A stretch of 5,708 nucleotides of DNA from Thermoplasmata archaeon (GTDB lineage Archaea > Thermoplasmatota > Penumbrarchaeia > Penumbrarchaeales > Penumbrarchaeaceae). The notes below the pieces were generated by a model, which was not told the DNA's origin, did not search any database, and was given only the letters and a program-made list of their open reading frames with translations. The position numbers and the translations under genes were made by a program. Shown here piece by piece: positions 1 through 4,508 of the stretch (position 1 is the stretch's first letter; each line of letters begins with the position of its first letter). Location: assembly GCA_023145185.1 (NCBI GenBank), contig JAGLEG010000488.1, forward strand, positions 1 to 5,708, written 5' to 3'.

Positions 1-507
1 ATCGGGGTGGTCCCGATGCACCACCACGATAGAGTAGGACCCCTTGAGCCTCCCAACACCGCTCCTGACGGCTTCCAGCAGGTTTCCTCCGTTGCCCTCA
101 TACTCCTCCTGGATGAGATGGGGCACTACCTCTGAATCCGTCTGGGAAGAAAAGGTGTGGCCTTTTTTGGTCAGCTCCTCCCTGAGGGCGAGGTGATTGT
201 CTATAATGCCGTTGTGGACCACCGCAATAGATGAGCTGCCGTCCATATGCGGATGGGCGTTCTCCTCGCTGGGAACTCCATGGGTGGCCCATCTCGTGTG
301 GGATATGCCGATCGTTGCGCCGGTGGGCTCGATCATGCCCTTGAGATTGGAGATGTAGCCCAGGGCCCTTGTTACCTTCAGGCCCGACCCTTCGCCCACC
401 ACCGCCAGGCCCGATGAATCGTACCCCCGATACTCGAGCTTCTTCAAGGCCATCAGAAGTACGGTCGATGCCTCCTGGTCCCCAATGTATCCAACGATCC
501 CGCACAT
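1..507 (-). CDS. glmS: Glutamine--fructose-6-phosphate aminotransferase (isomerizing), N-terminal part, cut by window edge
   Basis: This enzyme makes glucosamine-6-phosphate from fructose-6-phosphate, using ammonia released from glutamine; it is the first committed step to UDP-GlcNAc and acts in the cytoplasm. Translating the minus strand from 507 gives 169 open codons to the window edge. They cover most of the class II glutaminase (Ntn hydrolase) domain. Visible hallmarks are the nucleophile Cys2 directly after Met1 in MCGIVGYIG, EYRGYDS at 25-31, HTRWATHG at 70-77, HNGIIDN at 98-104 (Asn99 and Gly100 form the oxyanion hole in the family) and TDSE at 123-126. The two SIS sugar-isomerase domains, to be expected in a protein of about 600 residues, lie outside. 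The start is fixed by Cys2, which must be N-terminal after Met removal, and by a GGAGGAG ribosome binding site. It follows the glmU-like gene by 12 bp and is probably co-transcribed with it. Other class II amidotransferases such as PurF are unlikely given EYRGYDS and HTRWATHG. Confidence 0.96.
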   Translation of the reverse strand, partial: MCGIVGYIGDQEASTVLLMALKKLEYRGYDSSGLAVVGEGSGLKVTRALGYISNLKGMIEPTGATIGISHTRWATHGVPSEENAHPHMDGSSSIAVVHNGIIDNHLALREELTKKGHTFSSQTDSEVVPHLIQEEYEGNGGNLLEAVRSGVGRLKGSYSIVVVHRDHPD

Positions 508-512
508 ATTTT

Positions 513-519
513 CTCCTCC
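513..519 (-). promoter_or_regulatory. Ribosome binding site of glmS, abutting the glmU-like stop codon
   Basis: Read on the minus strand, the glmU-like stop TAA (522-520) is followed at once by GGAGGAG and then, five bases later, by the glmS ATG (507-505). This strong Shine-Dalgarno match sits right where terminating ribosomes release, so translational coupling of the two genes is plausible. It also settles the glmS start. Confidence 0.85.
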
Positions 520-1770
520 TTACACCGCGTTCGAGCCGTTCATCAGGTTCTCCCTGATGTTCCTCATTGCACTGATCTTGCAGTCAGCGCCCAGGATCAC
601 TCCCTGCCCCAGGTTGACGTGGTGTGAGATCCTGCAGTCCGAGCCCACTATGGCCCCCAGCGTCTTCTTCGCGATGAAGCTCTCCAGCTTGATCGTGTAT
701 TCACCGATCTCCACGCTGAAGAACTCGCCGATCTCCGCTCCCTGGCCTATTACCGAGTTGGTAATGGACGAGTGGGCCCCCATGGTCACGTCATCCATGA
801 TGAGGGAATTCCTTATCACCGTGAAAGGTTGGATGATGCAGTTCTGGCCGATAGATGTGTTCGGTGCGATATATGCGCCCGGGCCGATCTCGGTGTTGTC
901 CCCGATGACCACCGGACCCTGGATCACGGTATTTGCCCTGATCTTGACGTTCTTTCCAAGCCTCACCCTGCCGGTTATCACCACGCCCTCCTCCATCGTC
1001 CCGTCCGTGGACCTGGCCACAGATCCCAATGCGTGCTCATTGAGGGCGAGAAGATCCCATGGATACACCGCATCCAGCCAGCTCTGGGTTATTCTCACCT
1101 TCACCGCCTTCATCCGGTCCACCAGGCAGGAGGTGAGGGTCGTCCGCTCCCCCGCCCCCTTGGATTCTATCAGGGGGAATATGGTGTCGTCGAGAAGATA
1201 TGTGCCCGTATTGATCAGCCCGGTGAGGTTGGGGTCCCTGTAGTCCCACAGGGCCAGGGCGAGAATCGAGGGCGCACCACTGCTGACCAGGTCCTCCGTG
1301 AGCTTGGGCTTCTCCTTGATGTCTACCAGGGTGTCCCCTTTCACGGTGACCATCCCATATTTCGTATTGGTGGATGCCTGTGAAAGGAGCATACCCCAGT
1401 GCTTTGTGTCAATGGAGAGCAGGTCGCCGATCGCCTTGGGGTCCAGCAGGCTGTCCCCCGGAACGAGAAGGAACCTTCCTTTGACCTTCTCCCGGGCCTG
1501 GAATAGAGCGTGGGCGGTGCCTAGCTGGAACTTCTGTTCCACGTATGTGATATTAACGCCCAGCCCCTTCCCATCGCCCAGATAGTTCATCACCTTCTCT
1601 TTCTGATGGCCAACAACAACTATGATGTCCTTGACGTCGTTCGATGCGAGGGCATCGATGACGTAGCCAAGGATCGGCCTGTTCGCTGCTGATATCATGC
1701 CCTTGCTCATGTTCTTCGTCAGGGGCCGGAGGCGCTTTCCCTCCCCGGCCGCAAGCACAACTGCCTTCAT
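520..1770 (-). CDS. GlmU-like sugar-1-phosphate nucleotidylyltransferase with left-handed beta-helix domain (putative UDP-GlcNAc pyrophosphorylase)
   Basis: The 416-residue product probably activates a sugar-1-phosphate, most likely GlcNAc-1-phosphate, to its nucleotide sugar in the cytoplasm. Residues 1 to about 250 form a nucleotidyltransferase domain: LAAGEGKRLRPLT at 6-18 with Lys23 following, QLGTAHAL at 82-89, GDSLL at 105-109, KYG at 137-139, EKP at 153-155, LINTG at 185-189 and WLDAVYPWDLL at 231-241. From about 258 to 400 hexapeptide repeats (for example VVIGDNTEIGPGAYI) build a left-handed beta-helix, ending in a TLGAIVGSDCRI segment typical of archaeal GlmU-like proteins. Length fits the roughly 400-residue archaeal bifunctional family. 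Odd points are the usual Pro-Lys-Pro replaced by Ser22-Lys23-Gly24, about 25 extra residues at 156-182, and apparent loss of acetyltransferase residues, so acetyl transfer is doubtful. ATG 1770 is chosen because a GAGAGGAGGT site lies upstream; the open frame extends to 1917 but would overlap the preceding gene. Another sugar substrate, such as glucose-1-phosphate, cannot be excluded. The glmS neighbour favours hexosamine. Confidence 0.85.
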   Translation of the reverse strand: MKAVVLAAGEGKRLRPLTKNMSKGMISAANRPILGYVIDALASNDVKDIIVVVGHQKEKVMNYLGDGKGLGVNITYVEQKFQLGTAHALFQAREKVKGRFLLVPGDSLLDPKAIGDLLSIDTKHWGMLLSQASTNTKYGMVTVKGDTLVDIKEKPKLTEDLVSSGAPSILALALWDYRDPNLTGLINTGTYLLDDTIFPLIESKGAGERTTLTSCLVDRMKAVKVRITQSWLDAVYPWDLLALNEHALGSVARSTDGTMEEGVVITGRVRLGKNVKIRANTVIQGPVVIGDNTEIGPGAYIAPNTSIGQNCIIQPFTVIRNSLIMDDVTMGAHSSITNSVIGQGAEIGEFFSVEIGEYTIKLESFIAKKTLGAIVGSDCRISHHVNLGQGVILGADCKISAMRNIRENLMNGSNAV

Positions 1771-1778
1771 GGTCGGTA

Positions 1779-1788
1779 ACCTCCTCTC
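1779..1788 (-). promoter_or_regulatory. Ribosome binding site deciding the glmU-like start
   Basis: On the minus strand GAGAGGAGGT ends eight bases before ATG 1770. It is a near-perfect match to the archaeal 16S anti-Shine-Dalgarno sequence and decides for this ATG over the ATG codons further upstream in the same open frame. Confidence 0.85.
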
Positions 1789-1811
1789 GGGATACAACAT
1801 CCGGGAAGATA

Positions 1812-1826
1812 TACATATATTTCCTT
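1812..1826 (-). promoter_or_regulatory. TATA box and BRE-like purine stretch for the glmU-like/glmS unit
   Basis: Minus-strand sequence AAGGAAATATATGTA lies in the 88-bp gap between the small helical gene and the glmU-like gene. The A/T-rich core follows a purine run resembling a TFB recognition element. Transcription starting about 26 bases on, near 1791, would give a short leader that still contains the ribosome binding site. No experimental start is known, so this is inference from spacing. Confidence 0.55.
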
Positions 1827-1858
1827 CATTTGCACGGTGTGAACGCCTACGATCCCGA

Positions 1859-2224
1859 TCATAACGTATCGTCGATGATCCTGGCGATCTCCTTTTCAAC
1901 CTCTTTCTGGACCTCATCTTGAAGGTCCCTGGGTGCGATCTTCAATCCAAGTCTTGCGCTGGCCTTGGCGATGCGTGCAGCGGCAAGGGTCTGTCGGATC
2001 TTCGATTCGTAATAGAGCGCCACCGCATCCTTGAACTCCCGCTTCAGCTCCGGGTTCTCCTCAAGGGAGGCCCTCACCTTATCCTTGATCTCCTCCTTGA
2101 TCATCTCCCTCGCTACCTCGACCAACAGGTCTCCGCCGCCGAAGATCTCCTCGAGAGAGGAGGAGAACAGCTTTGCGATACTTTCGTCCCCTGGCATATC
2201 CACCACTGAGGAGAAAAGGCCCAT
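1859..2224 (-). CDS. Small helical charged protein of unknown function
   Basis: I do not recognise the family of this 121-residue product. It has no cysteines, no signal peptide and no membrane segment, so it is probably cytoplasmic. After a short N-terminal segment with a glycine patch (GGG at 29-31), residues 33-56 and 58-92 look like long amphipathic helices rich in Lys, Glu, Arg and Ala, split by Asn57-Pro58. A final helix (about 99-118) is strongly charged. Such a profile suits a helical bundle or coiled-coil protein that binds a partner or itself. Codon use resembles the neighbours, and the reading frame is clean with a TGA stop at 1861-1859. The start is uncertain: no good ribosome binding site precedes ATG 2224, and a TATA-like box sits only 5 to 12 bases upstream of it. 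In-frame starts at GTG 2206, GTG 2203 or ATG 2197 would fit that promoter better. It lies between gatE and the glmU-like gene; the context does not reveal a role. Confidence 0.7.
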   Translation of the reverse strand: MGLFSSVVDMPGDESIAKLFSSSLEEIFGGGDLLVEVAREMIKEEIKDKVRASLEENPELKREFKDAVALYYESKIRQTLAAARIAKASARLGLKIAPRDLQDEVQKEVEKEIARIIDDTL

Positions 2225-2229
2225 TCATG

Positions 2230-2237
2230 ATTATAAA
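2230..2237 (-). promoter_or_regulatory. TATA-like box upstream of the small helical gene
   Basis: The minus strand reads TTTATAAT here, a close match to the archaeal TATA consensus. With the usual spacing of about 26 bases, transcription would begin near 2207, inside the longest version of the gene. The box is therefore real only if translation starts downstream of ATG 2224, or else it is a chance A/T stretch. Confidence 0.45.
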
Positions 2238-2300
2238 GTATTCCCCGGAGTGGGTTCATGAGGATCCATAATGTAGTGGCCCGACCCTCCACGTTTGGAA

Positions 2301-2326
2301 CTGTGATAAGTTCACGGTAGTCACAG
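2301..2326. repeat. Short inverted repeat overlapping the gatE stop codon
   Basis: CTGTGA at 2301-2306 and TCACAG at 2321-2326 are perfect six-base inverted arms separated by 14 bases. The second arm includes the gatE stop codon (2323-2321). The RNA could form a modest hairpin at the end of the gatE message, but no T-run follows, so calling it a terminator is not justified. Confidence 0.25.
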
Positions 2327-4246
2327 GGACTTCACTATGTCGTAGGCCCTGCTTCCGCTGAAATATCCGTTGAGGGTCTTCATGACAGCGCCCATCAGGG
2401 GACCTTCACGTCCTTCCTTGAACATCTCCAAAAGGTCGGGGTTCTTCCTGGCGATCCCCCGGATGCTCTTCTCCGCCCTCTTCTCCGTGATAGGGCGTAT
2501 ATGGAGTTTCTCGATGGCCCTCACGGGGTCCAGGGATTCCCTGCCCATCAGCTCAAGGACCCTTTTAACGGCATCCTTGAATATCACTCCCCTGGAGACC
2601 TCATTGAACAGAAAGACCAGGCTCTGTCCAGGTATGGCCTTCACGTTCACTCCTTTTCTGGAGAGATGGCGAAAGGCCTCCACCAGGGTGAAGGCGACCA
2701 GCCTCGGGTCCGCCCCCCCGGCAACGGCCTGTTTGTATATCGAAAGCTCCTGCGACACCACCAGCTTGGCCATGACGTGGTCGGGGATGGATGCTTTCCT
2801 CATCTCCTCCCACATCTCCCACCAGGGCTGCGGAAGCTGGGCATCCACACGCTCCATCAGCTCGGGTGTGATCACGATGGGAGGTCGGTCCGTGTCCGGA
2901 TACATGCGATCCGGGCCCGGCAGGATCCTCTCGAACGATGTAGTGTGATCGGATATGCGCTGCCTTGTCTCGTTGGGGACGCCTTGAAACGCCTCCCTTG
3001 CCCTGAGGTATATCTCCTGGCAGGCGGTCTCCATATCCTCCTTCGGCCCCCAGACGAGAATAAATGCGTCGTCCTTCTTCGCCCCCAGCTCCTTGCCCAC
3101 CGCCTTGAGATCCTCCTTTGATATGCCACGGGCTGGCTCATCATCCGATGAGAACAGGTTCGGGAGGCGGTCCACGCAGGCGATGACCCTTACCCTTCCC
3201 GACAGCTCGTCTATGAACTTCTGATCGTAGTGTGTGGTGTGGGAGATCAATCCCTTGAAACCGGGGATGAGAACGGCATATACCTTGTGCCCGGACCTCT
3301 TCTTCACCTTTCCCTCGAACCAGTTGGAGAACATGTCCACCTTCCTGCCTGCAAATATGGAGGTGACGTCCAGGTGGACCATCGTTTTGAAATCCTCCAC
3401 TTCCATGCTGTCGGGTGAGAGGCCCCGCTTCTCGAGCTCCCCCTTGATCTTGAGCAGGTTGTGCTGTCTGATACCCTCTCCCGCCGTGATGGTGGGGATC
3501 ATCTTCAGGGATGGCACCCCCTTGATCTCGACCCTCTGGCCCCCCTCCACCGATACGTTCACGTCCTGCCTCGTGGCCCCACTTCCCCTTCTGACCTGGG
3601 AGGTCGACCTCATGAGCCAACCCAACCTCTTGGCCATCTCGCCGGCCTCGGTTGGGTTCTTTGCATCCGGCTCGGTCACCACTTCCACCAGAGGGATGGA
3701 GAGGCGGTCGGTCCTGAACGTCACCTCATGGCCCTCGTCCTTTATCTCCCTGCAGGCATCTTCCTCAATGGATATCTGTCTGATGTTGATATCCTTCCCC
3801 TTCTTCCATGGAACCTTCCCCTTGAGGGAGATGATCGCCGTCCTCTGAAAACCCGTGGGTATTGTGCCGTCCAGGTACTGTTTCCTTGATACGTGGACCT
3901 CGTCCACCTGGTGGCAGCCCATCGACCTGGCGATGATCAGGGAGATCTCAAGGGCCTTCTCATCCATCTCGAAGGGGGGAGTGTCGTCGATCTCATAGGA
4001 ACAGTTCGTATCGCCGTAAAATTCGTACGTGACGTTCTTCTTCGTCTTGAACTCCATGAGGGCAGTGCCATCGTAGGTCCCCATCTCGGAAAGGGTCGGC
4101 CTCATGTGCCGGATGATCGTATAGTGGGGTGGGTCGTTACGGTAGACCGGCGGACACCTGCAAAACAGCTTCCTGTCGGTCTGAAGCTGCTGATGGATCT
4201 CCAATCCGCACTTGAAACCCAGTTTCTCGAAATCCTTGTCCTGCAT
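2321..4246 (-). CDS. gatE: Glutamyl-tRNA(Gln) amidotransferase subunit E
   Basis: With GatD, which supplies ammonia, this archaea-specific subunit phosphorylates Glu on mischarged Glu-tRNA(Gln) and amidates it to Gln-tRNA(Gln) in the cytoplasm. The product has 641 residues, near the usual 620-640. The GatB-like cradle domain opens with CGLEIHQQL at 13-21 and a CRCPP motif at 29-33; YGDTNCSYEIDDTPP at 77-91, TGFQRT at 131-136, EEDA at 161-164, PLVEVVTEP at 185-193 and GATRQDVNVS at 223-232 follow. Residues from about 285 to 400 contain the AspRS-like (GAD) insertion that separates GatE from GatB, with VYAVLIPGFKGLIS near its start. After PGPDRMYPDTD comes the helical and YqeY-like tail, ending in MGAVMKTLNGYFSGSRAYDI, which binds tRNA in the family. 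ATG 4246 is chosen because the family starts at this point; the open frame runs 36 codons further to 4354, but that stretch contains a TATA-like box. The ribosome binding site is weak (GTGTGA). GatD is not adjacent in the window. Confidence 0.96.
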   Translation of the reverse strand: MQDKDFEKLGFKCGLEIHQQLQTDRKLFCRCPPVYRNDPPHYTIIRHMRPTLSEMGTYDGTALMEFKTKKNVTYEFYGDTNCSYEIDDTPPFEMDEKALEISLIIARSMGCHQVDEVHVSRKQYLDGTIPTGFQRTAIISLKGKVPWKKGKDINIRQISIEEDACREIKDEGHEVTFRTDRLSIPLVEVVTEPDAKNPTEAGEMAKRLGWLMRSTSQVRRGSGATRQDVNVSVEGGQRVEIKGVPSLKMIPTITAGEGIRQHNLLKIKGELEKRGLSPDSMEVEDFKTMVHLDVTSIFAGRKVDMFSNWFEGKVKKRSGHKVYAVLIPGFKGLISHTTHYDQKFIDELSGRVRVIACVDRLPNLFSSDDEPARGISKEDLKAVGKELGAKKDDAFILVWGPKEDMETACQEIYLRAREAFQGVPNETRQRISDHTTSFERILPGPDRMYPDTDRPPIVITPELMERVDAQLPQPWWEMWEEMRKASIPDHVMAKLVVSQELSIYKQAVAGGADPRLVAFTLVEAFRHLSRKGVNVKAIPGQSLVFLFNEVSRGVIFKDAVKRVLELMGRESLDPVRAIEKLHIRPITEKRAEKSIRGIARKNPDLLEMFKEGREGPLMGAVMKTLNGYFSGSRAYDIVKSL

Positions 4247-4300
4247 TTTCTCACACAACCCTGGCCTGAACGATGGGGGATAAATGGGGAAAAAGACGCG

Positions 4301-4310
4301 GATATAATAA
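4301..4310 (-). promoter_or_regulatory. TATA-like box for gatE
   Basis: Minus-strand TTATTATATC lies about 60 bases upstream of the gatE ATG. The usual spacing puts the transcript start near 4279, giving a leader of roughly 33 bases. It falls inside the open stretch upstream of ATG 4246, which argues that this stretch is not translated. Confidence 0.5.
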
Positions 4311-4392
4311 CTTGATGGTGAAGCTGGAACCTCCCTCGATCGGCCACCGTCCAACGATGCGAAAATGATCCATTGATGGTGCGATAACCCGG

Positions 4393-4404
4393 TTCTATAT
4401 ATCC
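4393..4404 (+). promoter_or_regulatory. Upstream TATA-like box in the divergent region (orientation unclear)
   Basis: TTCTATATATCC carries the same TATATATCC nine-mer as the box 47 bases downstream. The TATATA core is symmetric, so it could serve the plus-strand secreted gene as a distal promoter or work toward gatE. Its role is unproven. Confidence 0.3.
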
Positions 4405-4439
4405 ATTACTCACTTCTACCGTGCGCCAAAACACAAAAT

Positions 4440-4451
4440 CATTATATATCC
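4440..4451 (+). promoter_or_regulatory. TATA box of the secreted thioredoxin-fold gene
   Basis: CATTATATATCC, preceded by an A-rich stretch (CCAAAACACAAAAT) that could hold a BRE, sits about 60 bases before ATG 4509. A transcript start near 4471 would leave a leader of about 38 bases with a strong ribosome binding site. This is the best candidate promoter for the plus-strand gene. Confidence 0.55.
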
Positions 4452-4495
4452 CGCCACCTCTTGAGCGTCAGCTCTATTGGAGTAGTATACTAGAT

Positions 4496-4502
4496 AGGAG
4501 GG
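4496..4502 (+). promoter_or_regulatory. Ribosome binding site of the secreted thioredoxin-fold gene
   Basis: AGGAGGG ends six bases before ATG 4509. It is a strong Shine-Dalgarno match and, with the signal peptide that starts immediately after, fixes the start codon. Confidence 0.8.
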
Positions 4503-4508
4503 CAATTC

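Noticed and set aside
98..505. Minus-strand open frame of 135 codons near the left edge
   Set aside because: It is an out-of-frame shadow of glmS; the frame starting at 507 shows the complete set of glutaminase motifs.
485..1243. Long plus-strand open frame opposite the glmU-like gene
   Set aside because: It is the antisense shadow of a GC-rich coding gene, with no ribosome binding site and no recognisable protein motifs.
1771..1917. N-terminal extension of the glmU-like gene to an ATG at 1917
   Set aside because: It would overlap the end of the small helical gene, contains a TATA-like box, has low-complexity basic sequence unlike the family, and the strong ribosome binding site at 1779-1788 points to ATG 1770.
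2301..2326. Terminator for gatE at the CTGTGA/TCACAG inverted repeat
   Set aside because: Arms are only six bases, the loop is long, and no T-run follows on the minus strand; it is listed only as a weak repeat.
2370..3889. Several plus-strand open frames opposite gatE
   Set aside because: They are antisense shadows of gatE; the minus-strand protein carries all the family motifs, and these have no plausible starts or domains.
4247..4354. 36-codon N-terminal extension of gatE
   Set aside because: The family starts at MQDKDFEKLGF-like sequence close before GLEIH, and the extension contains a TATA-like box.
4350..4400. Possible C/D box RNA suggested by ATGATCC and TTGATGG
   Set aside because: Neither matches the C box well, and no properly spaced D box (CTGA) follows.
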